Translations under genes and position numbers: made by a program
Assembly (NCBI GenBank): GCA_032988165.1
Contig: JANTQF010000349.1
Span: forward strand, 1-36,398
Direction of reading: 5' to 3'
DNA: 36,398 nt
From: Emmonsiellopsis sp. PD_33
Taxonomy: Eukaryota > Ascomycota > Eurotiomycetes > Onygenales > Ajellomycetaceae
Shown: piece by piece, positions 19,811 through 30,783 of the stretch
Position numbering within the stretch: the stretch's first letter is position 1
Layout of the letters: every line of letters starts with the position of its first letter
The notes under the pieces: model-generated
Databases searched by the model: none
What the model saw: only the letters and a program-made list of their open reading frames with translations
What the model was told of the DNA's origin: nothing

Positions 19811-21346
19811 ATGTCTGCCCCCGAACCCGCCAGAGGAGCCGCCGTGCAGCTGCCCGTGATCAACATTGCCGAAGCCACGCCCGCTGCGGGCAAGGCCATG
19901 ATCGATGCCGCCACTAAATACGGCTTCTTCTACGTTGACAGCGCCAGCAGTCAGTTCGCGAATGAAGATGTGGACGGCGCCTTTGCCATGGTGGGTTTTA
20001 CCTGTCATATATGCCTTGTCCCTCTGAGTCTCTATCTCCTCGTCTAGTAAAATGGGTTTTATATTTACGCAAATAAATATATCAATAGATACTGACTTTC
20101 ACCCCGTACAGGCCCGGGAATTCTTTGCTTCCCCTTACGAGGAGAAAGATTCCGTGAGAATTGGTACAAATGTATGTACGTTCGGGGATGGGCGTTAATG
20201 ATCTGATCATTACCCTTCCCACCCCCTATGTCGAGTCATCGAATTGACGAGAACAATGGCAAACAGAATAGGGGCTGGTCTGGAATGCATTCAGAAACCC
20301 TCGATCCGGAACATCAAAAGGCACGTATGCCCAAAACACAAAATACAGAGAGAAACAAAACTGACAATGTAGAATAGCGAGGCGACTTCAAGGAGTATGA
20401 ACCTACATCCCATCTTACAATTCCCCCATCAGCCAACAACTATATCTCCCATCTAGAGCCATGAACTTCGGCGAACTCCTCAACAACAAATTCCAACAAC
20501 CCCTGCCCCCCTCCCTCCTCCCCCACGAAGCAGAGCTCGCAAATTTCATGACCCTATGCCGCAAGACATGCGACAGAATCCTCGAACTCCTCGCCTTGGG
20601 ACTAGACGTACGTATATCCCCCCTATCCTGGCTCCCACCTCCACCCCCCCTAATCTAATCTAAACACGAATATCTATCCATCCACCCAGATCCCACCCAC
20701 CTTCTTCACAACCCGCCACGACCCCACCGTCGGCCCATCCGGCTGTACCTTCCGCCTCCTCTACTACCCCTCCCTACACTCCCCGGCCTCCTCAACCTTC
20801 CAACACGACGTCGACGTCCGCGCCGGCGCCCACAGTGACTACGGCAGCATCACGCTCCTCTTCCAGCGCGACGGGCAGCCTGGGCTGGAGATTCTAACCC
20901 CGGCGGGGGAGTGGGCGCCTGTTCCTGTGCGGCCGGTTACTAACCCGGCTACTACTACGGAGGGGCAGGGGAAGATGGCAACGACGTTCCCACCGATTCT
21001 GATTAATATTGGTGATTTGTTGAGCTATTGGACGTGTGGGTTGTTGAAGTCGACTGTGCATCGGGTTGTGTTTCCGTTGGAGGAGCAGGAGCAGAAACAA
21101 GGGGGCGATGGTGATGATGATGATTGTGATGATGGGGAGGGGAGGGATAGGTACTCCATGGCGTATTTTTGTCATCCGGCTCATAATACTGAGCTGGTGC
21201 CGGTGCCTAGTCGGTTGGTGGAGGAGCAGAGGAGGAGGAGGAAGGCTGTGGAGGGGCAGGGGGTAGATCAGCCGATGACGGCGCGGGAGCATTTGGCGGG
21301 AAGGTTGGCAGCGACGTATGGGGGGAAGAAGGAGGAGTATCAGTGA
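19811..21346 (+). CDS. 2-oxoglutarate/Fe(II)-dependent oxygenase (isopenicillin N synthase-like fold)
   Basis: Six exons: 19811-19990, 20112-20171, 20267-20320, 20378-20394, 20457-20607, 20690-21346; 372 aa. The N-terminal DIOX_N region has LPVINIAEA and YGFFYVDSA. The family segment after GWSGMHSETLDP continues as GDFKEAMNFGE once exons 3-5 are joined. The facial triad is His202 and Asp204 (GAHSDYGSITLLFQ) and His278 (STVHRVV). Arg308-x-Ser310 (RYSMAYF) is the 2-oxoglutarate-binding pair. The substrate is unknown. Exon 4 is 17 bases. Intron 3 fits best as GC-AG (20321-20377), because that gives QKRGDFKE. A GT alternative would give QKARDFKE with a poor acceptor. An Asp/Gly-rich insert (residues 293-307) lies between His278 and the RxS pair. 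No biosynthetic cluster genes adjoin it. Confidence 0.87.
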
Positions 21347-22677
21347 TCATGATTGTGGGGGATTAACACATGCATTCAGGCAATGTTAGGTACATACAAT
21401 AACATACCTGCCTCATAGTTATATCATTAATCATTGCAGGTCGGGCAGGCATCGCTCCATGCCAGCATGTAAGCACCAGCAAGTGAAACAAAGTGGTTCA
21501 ATTAAGCCAGCTAGCCAGCCAGACAACCAACTAACCCCCTCTCCTTTACCTTTCTTATCTCTCACTTTACCCTTGTTTTCTCATAAATCTCCCATTTCAA
21601 ACTCATTTGGGGTTTCCTCATTTTTCAGTTTTCCTCCTCCTCCCCTTTTTTATGTTTTCACCATTTAAATAGACCCAAGTAAGGGTGAGACTTCCAAATC
21701 CTTCTGAGTGAGAAAAAAAAAATAGAAGAACTAAATTCCCAAATTCCAGTGTGTGAGAATCAGTGGCTTTCTTTGCGTTTGGTTGTTGGTAAATTTAGGA
21801 AACAACTTAAGGAATCAGAGAATGGATAGGCACATGCATAATTCTCAATATGTTATGATTATGATGACTTTGGTTCTGTCCTGGCTGGATAGTTTTAAGG
21901 TTTATGCTTAGGTTTAGGTTTGAAGTTATAAAAGGAATAACAAAACATGCCTGTTCACCTGTGCCCAAAGCCAACCACATCCCGCAACCTGGAGCGCAAG
22001 AAAAATTAAGAAAAAAGGCCAGCATTGGATTTACAAAAAGGACACAAGAGTTGAAGTAAATCACACGCAAAAAAAAAAAAATAAGAGAAGAAGGATATTT
22101 AAAATATGCAGATGTTTGTTTACTGTATGCCACTTTGCAGGTTAGGTGAGTGAGGTAGGGCCACGTCGGCTCCCATGCCCTCGACCCAGCAAGCTGATGA
22201 AAGAGAGGCGTGAATATAGCAGCAGCAAGGACCGTAAAAGGAAGGAGAAATGCCATGGCATTTGCGAAAACCAGTCACATAAGACATGGCATGAGGAGCG
22301 AGGCACAAGGGGGAGGTTTGTAATAGGATAGATTGATTATCCGATAGGGAAGGAGAATCGGGGCCACTTCATGACTTGTAAGATGGCAGAAGAGATGGAT
22401 GGGCGGAGGGGTAGTAACAAAGGAAATTCGTCCAGATGATGGTTGATGATTTGATAATTGAAGGTAGCGAAAGTTTAGCTGAGGCAAGCCTGTATAAAAA
22501 TCGCCCAGCGTCGGGGGAGTAAGATAGCTAAAAAAAACCGCAAGGGGCTTGCACCCCACGGGGAATCGCTCATGATAACGCAAGGTATGAATGAGATGAA
22601 AGTAGGCGTATTATAAAAAGGCCGGTCGACATGGAGGAGAAGGATAGTGTCTGGTTCGAAGAAGAGAAAGGACGCCT
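21347..22677. other. Convergent intergenic region (oxygenase / samB)
   Basis: 1.3 kb between stop codons. It contains a pyrimidine-rich stretch (21535-21665) and A-runs near 21713 and 22070. The short frames have no motif. The 3' UTRs of both genes are expected here. Confidence 0.55.
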
Positions 22678-24549
22678 TCAATGCATCTCAGAGGTTTGTT
22701 GTGCAGTCTGTTCAGAGGGGCCTGGAGTAGTGTGGCACCAATGTCGATGGAACACCCAGGCGTTCTTCTGGCAGTCCTTGCTACAATACTTGGTCCTGCG
22801 GCACCGACGACATTTGGCAAACTGCCGCTGGAATTCCTCCCACTTTCCACACTTGTAGTATGCACACTGCCGAATACCGCCCCGCGCATCATCCTTGCGG
22901 CACAGATTTCGCATCACCACGCAAGCCCAATATTGCATATCCTTCGTGTGGTGGCGCACCGTGAATTTTTCGACAAGAGGGAAGATATTGAAGTCATCTG
23001 GGAGAAGATATTCCTCTTCCTCCTTCTCTGGGTCAACTGGGGAAATAGGTTGGCCAGTTGGATCATCCAGTAAATGGATATCTTTTCCCAGTTTCAATCT
23101 GGGGACGAGGTGGGACTTTTGGAAATAGGAGCGCAGATTGCAATACTTGGAAACATATGCCAGGAGCTGCAAGGCCATCAATACGTCCTCATCCCGCGGC
23201 ATTGCGGTCAGTACTCCTGGCGGTACTTGGCGGTCTCGAAGATAGAAAGGAAAGGGGGTTTGTTGCACGACAGGTGAGGTAGTATTTATAGTAGGACGGG
23301 CGGGTGAAAATCCGTGAGTGCCATTTCCAGGTTGGGTGGTTGTGTTTATGATGCTCACGTCGATCGCAGAGGGGTGTGTAATGTTGAATGTGTCGGCATC
23401 GGGGGTTTCGGAGGGATTCGGGATTGTGATTCCATGGGTTTCAGAGCTACCATCAAGTATTGAAGTACTATCACCAACATTCTCAATTTCCATGCTGTTC
23501 TGAAGATCCACAATTGGTTCAGTGACATGGCGGGGAGCAGAATCCTCTCCCATAACGACATCATCGCCATTTGCGTCGTCTGATTCTCCTGATCCTGCTG
23601 GTTGTTGACGAATTGAAGCGCGTCGTCTGGTTCTCCCATTCAACGCAGCAGTATTCTGGTGGTCTACAACGCCATGGGGTGTAGTGGGGGACTCTGGTTG
23701 AGATGTGAGGCCCGGTTGCAGGCCTGGAAGCATTGACGGTAGTCGATCAGCATCCCGAACTGGTCGCAGGCCAAAGCCATCAGTGCCGTCCATGGGCGGG
23801 ACAGCAGTGGCTAGGGGCTGCATACCCCGGTGGCGATGTGTTCCTGGCTGGTGACGGCCGTCATGTGTCCTGTGATTACGCACATCCCGAGCAAATGTCG
23901 TACGTTCCGGTGGAGACGTCAGGATGACCTGGGGGGATGGAGTGATTTCCATCGCACCAGCCTCACCCTGTTGAGCGTCTTGGGGGAATGGATGGGGGAT
24001 CTCGATCGATGGAGGCGGAGCTTGTCGACGTGTGGTTCTATGCTCGGATGCTGTGGCAGCTCGGTCAAAGAAAGATGCACGGTTGGAATGATCGCGTGAG
24101 CGGGACGAGGGTTTGGAGACTCGAGAGGAACTTCGCTGAGCTTCGGCATCGGCACGTGCCCTTATTTTATCGACCACGCGAATGTAATTATCAAGGATAG
24201 TAGCCACGACAGGGACTATATCAGCCTCAACCACTCTTGTCCTCACGTTCTCCGTGCCGCGGACTCCTATGTTGACAACACATTGAAAGGCTAGATTCCA
24301 TTTCCACATCTCCATCAAATCCTTGCTCCTCCCTTCCTTTAGGATGCATACTAGCTGCTCAATGCCTCCATCAACTGTGAGAATGTCACGAATTCGGGCG
24401 GACGACGTTGTAAGGTAGGCAAGGTGATTCAACGAGTTGATAAGCGGAAGGGTAGATGTGCAGTCAAGAGCACGTCGGTCGTAAAGGGTAGTCGTAATGT
24501 TGACTGACGCCTTGTTGACGTTTGGAATACTGAAGTTTACTTCTCGCAT
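22678..24549 (-). CDS. samB: MYND zinc-finger protein SamB (Mub1 homologue)
   Basis: Single exon, 623 aa, starting MREVNFSIPNVNKASVNITT. The first 135 residues form a helical, armadillo-like conserved block (INSLNHLAYLTTSSARIRDI, GGIEQLVCILKEG, WNLAFQCVVNIGVRG). A long polar, Pro/Ser/Thr-rich region follows. A second conserved block (PRDEDVLMALQLLAYVSKYC, FTVRHHTKDMQYWACVVMRN) precedes a C-terminal MYND finger at residues 562-606 with Cys562, Cys567, Cys580, Cys583, Cys589, Cys593, His602 and Cys605 visible as ligands. Aspergillus SamB affects hyphal growth and conidiophore morphogenesis. Yeast Mub1 is the adaptor of the Ubr2/Rad6 ubiquitin ligase acting on Rpn4. Long upstream non-coding DNA suggests a large regulatory region or leader. 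Confidence 0.95.
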   Translation of the reverse strand: MREVNFSIPNVNKASVNITTTLYDRRALDCTSTLPLINSLNHLAYLTTSSARIRDILTVDGGIEQLVCILKEGRSKDLMEMWKWNLAFQCVVNIGVRGTENVRTRVVEADIVPVVATILDNYIRVVDKIRARADAEAQRSSSRVSKPSSRSRDHSNRASFFDRAATASEHRTTRRQAPPPSIEIPHPFPQDAQQGEAGAMEITPSPQVILTSPPERTTFARDVRNHRTHDGRHQPGTHRHRGMQPLATAVPPMDGTDGFGLRPVRDADRLPSMLPGLQPGLTSQPESPTTPHGVVDHQNTAALNGRTRRRASIRQQPAGSGESDDANGDDVVMGEDSAPRHVTEPIVDLQNSMEIENVGDSTSILDGSSETHGITIPNPSETPDADTFNITHPSAIDVSIINTTTQPGNGTHGFSPARPTINTTSPVVQQTPFPFYLRDRQVPPGVLTAMPRDEDVLMALQLLAYVSKYCNLRSYFQKSHLVPRLKLGKDIHLLDDPTGQPISPVDPEKEEEEYLLPDDFNIFPLVEKFTVRHHTKDMQYWACVVMRNLCRKDDARGGIRQCAYYKCGKWEEFQRQFAKCRRCRRTKYCSKDCQKNAWVFHRHWCHTTPGPSEQTAQQTSEMH

Positions 24550-27044
24550 GATGGCGACGTAGTTCGGTATCGGGTATCAAGGGATCTGGTCTAGATAAAT
24601 CGACACGCTGATGGGATGTCTTTGTTGCTTGACGCCGTCAGCGGTTGGCCGTTTTGTAGGGGGTAGAAAGTTTACCCTTGTTCAAAAAACAACGCTCAAG
24701 TCTAAAAATAATGTATCAAAACCAGCTGTGCATGAACCGGCCTGCATCAGATAAAAGCAGGCTGAACGGCGAAAGGGGGTATTCGAAGATGGCTGCTGGG
24801 GGATGTCGAATGTTTGGGATATCTTTGGAAAATCGATCAGGGAAAAGTCGGTAACGCCAAAACACGCTCAGACGACGGCTGGGGGAAAGCACATTATTCG
24901 AGACAGACGGGTGTTTTAAAACGAGCAGTGCCGACGTAGATGAAGGAGCGGTGTTTTCATAGACGAGGGATGGAAGTTGATTCTCTGTGCGGATGTATTG
25001 TCAGTATGGGCTGGCTGCATGACGGAAGCAGGGTGTCTGTCTCAGGGCATGTGTTCGGCAGAGACAGCGTCAACCACGAATACAGATGTACCCGTCCGGC
25101 ACATGCCCACTGTGCATAGGATGGAGATGGACAACCGCGAGCAAAGAGGCAGAATTGCGGAAAGAAGAAGCAGACATACCGGAGATTGGATTGGTGGCGT
25201 GTGGACTGGGCGAGAATGGGGGGAGGCTCGAAAGATTCAATGCAGGACAGAAAGGGAGAGAAGATCCGCCACGACACAGACGCAGAGGAGGGGTATCAGA
25301 GGGGGAATCACGAAGCAGAGCCCAGCGGACGAGGGAGGACGAAAGAAAAAGAGAGCGGATGGCGGATGGCAGCAGAGGGCGATGGGGATGGCGAGAGAGA
25401 GACTGACTGTCCAGGCGAGGTCGAGTGGAGGCGAAAGGAGTCGGCTGCCCAGCTGCTGCCGCTAGTCCACGCTGGGCCTAGCGCCCGGCGCCCCTACGCC
25501 TTACCTAAGCAGCGCCAAGCATCGCCTCTATCTTGCTCCCTGATTATCGATTTTATATTCCTCAAGTCTTGCCTTTGTTTATGCAGCCAGAAACATCTGA
25601 TGCCATGCTGCTTCATCTATCCTACAGAGACTCTCACTAGAGGCAAGCTTTGACCCAGGCGTCGTCCGTGGGTGATGCATAACTATCACCAACAGCTTAC
25701 AAGGCCGCGCATTGCTCCTCGAAAGATTGAGTACATGCCAGACAAGCCCCTTATTCTCCAATACCCAAGAACCCAGGCCGCGACGGGACTGGAAAATACT
25801 TGCAGCCTCTGACAACTGGCTTGACAGGCGCTGCGTCAAGAGCAGCCGTTGCCGGCCTCCCCTGTTTGAGGACCTTCCCTTGGACGGATTCGCGCGCCTA
25901 GCCTGTTTCACATAGTTCATGGACGCTTCGATACCGGGATGCCATAGGGAATGCAAGTTGAACATTTCATCCCATATTTAATCGGTTTATCCTGTGGTCC
26001 TTTAGCAACCAATGGATTCCTGCGGCCCCCAAGGTTTAAAGGTAGATTCTTCAGCTGCGATATGAACTTCCGCACGGCCATGATGCTCGCCAACCACCAC
26101 CGCATTACATACCGAAGGAACTCTTGCTAGACGAGCGGTGGGCAATCTTTTGTTGGCAAACTTCGCCTCCTACAGCCTCTTCTCCCTCTTTGTCAAAAAT
26201 CGGCTCTTCGGGCTCGGCACTGTTGTCAGTGCTTAATTTGTCAGCCCAGGCCTCGAATCAATGCAGCCCTGTTCCTCCGCTATCTAGGCATACGGGGGTT
26301 TGATGACAGTCAAAGTCATCATTTGAAACACCTTTTTACATTCTTTGATACTGATTTGGCACATTGATGGGGGGACGTGCCGAAGGCAAACTCGAGCATC
26401 TGTTTCACGTCGCCCAAGAGGGGCGGAGAAATCCCTTGGGTGTTTCTATAATTAACCTCCATAGTTAACTAGTTAACGAACCCACGCTGCCAAGGGCGGT
26501 CCAGATTCTGTTTGCCGCCGCGACAATCAATTTTTGCCCGCCATGGGGGCTAAGCAGTGTAGCGCCCGCTGCATATTTTCCATTTTCCGGAAATAACCGT
26601 TTTATTGATTGACGAAACGGGTTTAATAAGCTTGCTCTTCTTTTCTTTTTCTTCGTCTCTTGAGTCTTGGGTCCATGTCGGTGCTTTGCGCTCTCGAACA
26701 GAGTTGATCCAGAGATTAGCTCCCGCCGGACCAAACCCTAGTAAGTGAACCTGGTTAACTGACATCATGATATCTAGTCCGACTCCTCGCATCCTTCCTA
26801 CACGTACTAGTAGCTACGGGCTTAACCGCACGCTCTTTTGTTCATATGTTATTCACAGCAATTTGCACAACAAAGCGTTTCTCATGGGAAACTCCCGCTT
26901 GAAACGCACAATGCCCATTACAAGGACAATGGCCAGCACCCACCTTTTACACTCCAACCCTCGCCCTCCCAATTCTCGCGAATCTATAAAGATGACAATC
27001 AACCCTAGCCAGAAGCTCTATGAAGCTTCAAGTTGTGTCCAAAA
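24550..27044. other. 2.5 kb intergenic region between samB and the 2EXR gene
   Basis: Lies between divergent starts. About 25130-25450 is purine-rich on the plus strand, hence CT-rich on the samB strand, and all three plus frames are open there because of composition. Open frames on both strands at 25.0-26.0 kb and 26.5-27.2 kb carry no motif. No tRNA or transposon was seen. Confidence 0.55.
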
Positions 27045-27210
27045 ATGGCAAATCCTTCGAACAAGAACGATACTACCGGGTCGTCTTTCGACCCTGAACT
27101 CCCTGATACCGACACTCTTCCCTCGTCAACCTGCCATCGTGTCGAAAAATGGCGAGTTGGAGCAAGAAGGACACGGGGTCGTCTTTCAACCCTAACTCGA
27201 ACATCCTTCT
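27036..27210 (+). repeat. Imperfect tandem duplication at the 5' end of the 2EXR gene
   Basis: Two related segments begin at about 27036 and 27140. Both contain GTC-AAAAATGGC, then CAAGAA, then GGGTCGTCTTTC and ACCCT. The spacing falls from 104 to 98 bases, consistent with a net 6-base deletion in the second copy. The offset is not a multiple of three, so the copies are read in different frames within the gene. Confidence 0.6.
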
Positions 27211-28043
27211 CTCGTATACTGGCCGCAATAAAAAGAACACTAGAGGCATTTCGCGATATTCAACCCTCCCCAGAGCAGAAGTCCCCATTCCTCACCTTGC
27301 CACCTGAGATACGTCTTCTGATTTATGAACTCCTGTTTGAAGTCGACCATCCTAAATCGGAGGCTGATGAATGGCGAGTCGGAAACATCGGCTCTAACTA
27401 CGTTTGCATGGACGACAGACTCGGACACTGTCACCACATTCCATCGGTAAACGCAGGAATCCTAAAAACCTGCAAGCGGGTTTACCAAGAAGCGCGTCCG
27501 ATACTCTACAGCCGTATTGCATTCTATGTCGGGGAACCCTGTTATTCGATAGATTCTCTGTGGTGTAGAGGAGGAAGCCTCGGGTATATCACCACATTGC
27601 AACTCTCCATCGATTTGGAAGACAAGGGAGACGGGAGTTGGTTACGAATATTAGACAGCCTACGCCTAGGAGCCACCAGCCTCAGATATTTGCAAGTAAA
27701 CTTCTGGTTGTGGGCCGAAGTGAGCAAGAGCGAGTTATACCCTATTCATGAGCGCCTTATGAAGGCTTTGGCAGATATCAGGCAGGTGGAATCACTGCAT
27801 GTTTCTGGACCCTACGGAATTCATATGAGCTGGCCGGAGGATTGGTCGACGCGCTGGCCCAAGCTAATACGGCGCTGTGTTGGCGAGGGGCCGCAGATAC
27901 ATGTTTCATTTTCAAAATCAGAACGTGAATGGACCTGTAGTCTGCAGAGGAAACAGATACGCATTCGGCCTGATTTGATGTACCTCAGAAGAAGACGGTT
28001 GCAGGACGGCGGGTACCCCCTACGATCCCTACCTCCCCCTTAA
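27045..28043 (+). CDS. 2EXR / F-box-like fungal protein
   Basis: Intronless model of 332 aa from MANPSNKND; an in-frame ATG four codons upstream is possible. The motif FLTLPPEIRLLIYELLF (about residues 82-98) followed by GILKTCKRVYQEARPILYSR is the diagnostic 2EXR/DUF-type fungal domain, related to F-box-like proteins in wording and position. No further enzymatic motif is visible. The C-terminus is basic (RRRRLQDGG). Members form large, rapidly changing families in Eurotiales with unknown roles. The first 45 codons overlap a partial tandem duplication. The second copy holds its own ATG (27149) in another frame, reading MASWSKKDTGSSFNPN, similar to the N-terminus used here. The true N-terminus is therefore uncertain. 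The neighbour on the right is convergent. Confidence 0.8.
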   Translation: MANPSNKNDTTGSSFDPELPDTDTLPSSTCHRVEKWRVGARRTRGRLSTLTRTSFSRILAAIKRTLEAFRDIQPSPEQKSPFLTLPPEIRLLIYELLFEVDHPKSEADEWRVGNIGSNYVCMDDRLGHCHHIPSVNAGILKTCKRVYQEARPILYSRIAFYVGEPCYSIDSLWCRGGSLGYITTLQLSIDLEDKGDGSWLRILDSLRLGATSLRYLQVNFWLWAEVSKSELYPIHERLMKALADIRQVESLHVSGPYGIHMSWPEDWSTRWPKLIRRCVGEGPQIHVSFSKSEREWTCSLQRKQIRIRPDLMYLRRRRLQDGGYPLRSLPPP

Positions 28044-28868
28044 GCGGTGGCCATGGACGGAGTTAGGAATCTCGGCGATTAGATAGGGGATGCTGCGTTT
28101 TCTTTCCAACAGGATATCTAGCTAGCTGGCTAGCTGCTGGTATGATGTGCGTGTGGGAGGAACTATGAGGGAACGGCGTGCTGTATGTATGTTAACTTTG
28201 GCTGATCTGCAACTTCTTCTCTCTTATAATTTTCAATACCTAGCTAGCTAAATCTTACTTTTCCATGAAATAAGCTGGGAGGAATTTTCCTAATAGATAT
28301 CATTTAGTCAGTTTCGTAGCTTGTTAAATTAACTAACTACAACTAACTGACTGACTGTAGGTACGAAACAAGCCTCCATCCTTACTTAGGTAGAATCTAC
28401 CTATCTGATTTGACTAACTCCAACCCTCATCCTCAGCAATTGACTGTATAGCAATAAAGTTGAAGAAATGTACAGAGCGTTTATTTGTGCGGGTTACTAT
28501 CTCAATATCTCCTTAGAGTGCTACGGAGACAGATGGTATGGAGGGAAAACTGGCTGAACCCACCTCCCCGCCCCCCCCCTTTTTTTTGTCGAGTATGTTA
28601 TGCAGAAACTCTACGAATGAATGCCTTGGTAGAAGTATTCTGTCTAGGTTGTTGGAAATGTATTTAGATGATAGGCAGTGAGGGATTGTTTTATCTCAAA
28701 TGTACGTATATCAACGGCACAAACAGATGAAGAAGAATAAGAAGTAGGCGATGAAGATATTTCTTTCAACTGTCAAGTTTACTAAAAAAATCAGTGTATG
28801 GGCAGATTAGAATGAATGTTGTGAGCTGTGTTTTTCATCAACCAAATTGTTCACACCTTACTCAATAT
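28044..28868. other. Convergent intergenic region (2EXR / caspase-like)
   Basis: AT-rich 3' region with short-word repeats: TAGCTAGCTGGCTAGCTG (about 28118-28135) and an AACTAACTGACTGACTG stretch (about 28340-28360). An 8-base inverted pair GTTTCGTA/TACGAAAC flanks the latter (about 28312 and 28364). These could form hairpins in a transcript end; no function is shown. Confidence 0.45.
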
Positions 28869-30783
28869 TTACTTCTGATATTTCGAGCCCTCCCATGCCT
28901 CATTGACGGTATCACATAGCTTCCTGAGCGATTCCTTCACCCGCTCCGTCGCCTTCCATTTCTCACAAACGTAGTCGGTCCCAAATCTGAAAGCCTTCAC
29001 TTTATCCATCAGCTCAGCCACTTCTTCCTCGCCTCTGCAGCCTGATTCCAGCATCGAGTATGCTAGGTACATGACCGGCTTCTGGTAGCCTGGCCCATAC
29101 TTTCCAGTTTCCTCTCCAGGCGGGGGGCTAAAGATACGAGACTCTTTAATTAAGGCCATGAACTTCACAGCCAAGGGGGGGTGTCCACCGGAGACCTTCT
29201 GATATTGAAGATCCCATTCGCGAATTGGAGGCAGCTTGTTGATGTTGAGCTTGGTAACTAGCATATCTGCTACCTGGTTCATCTGCAGTCGGAAAATCAG
29301 AAGTCGTCTGAGGGCCTCGGTCTGCTCTTTGGAGCAGCCCCCTGTCTTGAAGTGGAATATCATGTTTTTGATGTAAATCCCCCAACTAGACGAGCTACTT
29401 CCTGGCTTGCTCGATGTGTACTGTCTTATTAGAAACCACATGTTTAATCTCGAATCTAGGCCTCTCATGGTGGTCCCGTAGCCTCCGGTAGCACCCGCGA
29501 AGTCATCTGGGTTCCTGAACAATCTCGCCCAATCTGGATTTCGCTTTTCCCACTCATCAACGCGGGGGTCGGTATCATCGATCTCTCCATCAATAGAAGT
29601 ACGCCAGCCGTACTTGGGATGGGGATCTGAGGGTGGAATCTTCATCAGTTGGTCGTAATTAGCCTCGTAGTTGTGCAGCGAGTAGCCAGTCCTCCTCCAG
29701 AACTTCTCATGTCCTCTATCTGCGGTGAACAGCGGAGTGGATCCATATGAAGGCATGTTGTCAGAAATGCAAACTCGATGCGCATCGGCAAGCACTGCAC
29801 GGGTCGTTGACTCATATGAGTGTGCGACCTTCGGTGGTGCATCGGCAGGCAGGCCAAGTCGAATGTCTTCATACTGTGGTTCTTTCACCAGCTCGTGCAG
29901 GAAGGCGTTGGAGAACAAACCGCCTGCATGACGTAGTGAAGATGGCCACGAAAACCCAAGGGATTCCTCTTCTTCTTCTGGGGCGACCGCTATGTTTCCC
30001 GTTGCCAAGCCCTGGAACTCTTGGGACACTACTACCCAATGGCCTGAGTAGCATGAGGTCGTAAAAACCGTGACGGGTACGCGTGGATACTCGGCGAGGA
30101 TAGGAGCCACATCGGAAATTTTGACATAGGATGCAACACCGGGTGGAGGAGTCCCAATCCGTAACCCTCCAGATTCAAAATCCCCATGGCAAAAGGCCAT
30201 GATAACGACAGGATCGGGCGTAGAGCCATCGCTAGTAGCGGCGCTCTTCAGAGTCTGCCTCAGTTGGTCTAAGAAGTACTGCCTGAGATTGAACCGATCT
30301 TGTTGGATGTCTACCATTGACCTAACAAACGGCATGGTGTCGGCATCGAGAACAACCGCCCTTTCTTCAAATGGATCACCTTGCACCAAACCCGTCTTCC
30401 ATTCCGTCCAGATGCTGCTGTATGCCTGCTGCTTGCTGGGGGTATGTGTGGTACCATGGCTCTTTTCGATCATGTCCACGCCGCAGTACTTATCCAAAAG
30501 GTATCCAGGATCAAGGCAGGTGATCCACTGCTGGGACTCTCCCATGCCTAAACATGTACATTAGTTGAATGAGAAAAGGTGCATCGACGGAATCATTCAG
30601 CAACTTTAACATACCGCGCAGAATATGCATCCATAGGTAAAAATCAGAAACCATCCACCCATCACCGATATCTGGGCCAGCTTCGTCGGGTGAGCTCGCA
30701 TTTTCCCACGCACCCAGAACAGCGATGAGGCGAGTGTTTCTTTGCACATCGGGTGGTCCTCGCGTGTCCGCGGTTGAAAGCAT
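28869..30783 (-). CDS. Orphan caspase-hemoglobinase-fold (clan CD) cysteine peptidase-like protein
   Basis: Two exons: 30615-30783 and 28869-30547; 615 aa. The junction GTATGT...TTTAG restores ILRG-MGES in frame. Residues 18-26 (RLIAVLGAW) look like the first strand of the fold. MVSDFYLWMHILRGM and WITCLDPGYLLDKY follow. DPVVIMAFCHGDFESGG supplies a His-Gly (His177) and VPVTVFTTSCYSGHW supplies the Cys (Cys222) in the SCYSG context typical of clan CD peptidases (caspases, legumain, metacaspases). It is not a metacaspase: length, surroundings and C-terminus differ. Related uncharacterised proteins occur in many filamentous ascomycetes (from general knowledge, not checked). The C-terminal 300 residues are helical and unassigned. 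No signal peptide or membrane segment is seen, so a cytosolic role is inferred. Proteolytic activity is inferred from the dyad only. Confidence 0.8.

Noticed and set aside
24977..25653. Overlapping plus-strand ORFs of 106-162 codons upstream of samB
   Set aside because: All three frames are open because the strand is purine-rich. The translations are Arg/Gly/Glu low complexity without motifs.
25579..25965. 128-codon minus-strand ORF
   Set aside because: No recognisable domain, no clear promoter or splice context.
26767..27195. 142-codon plus-strand ORF overlapping the 2EXR gene start
   Set aside because: It runs in another frame through the duplicated segment and stops early. The 2EXR domain is in the other frame.
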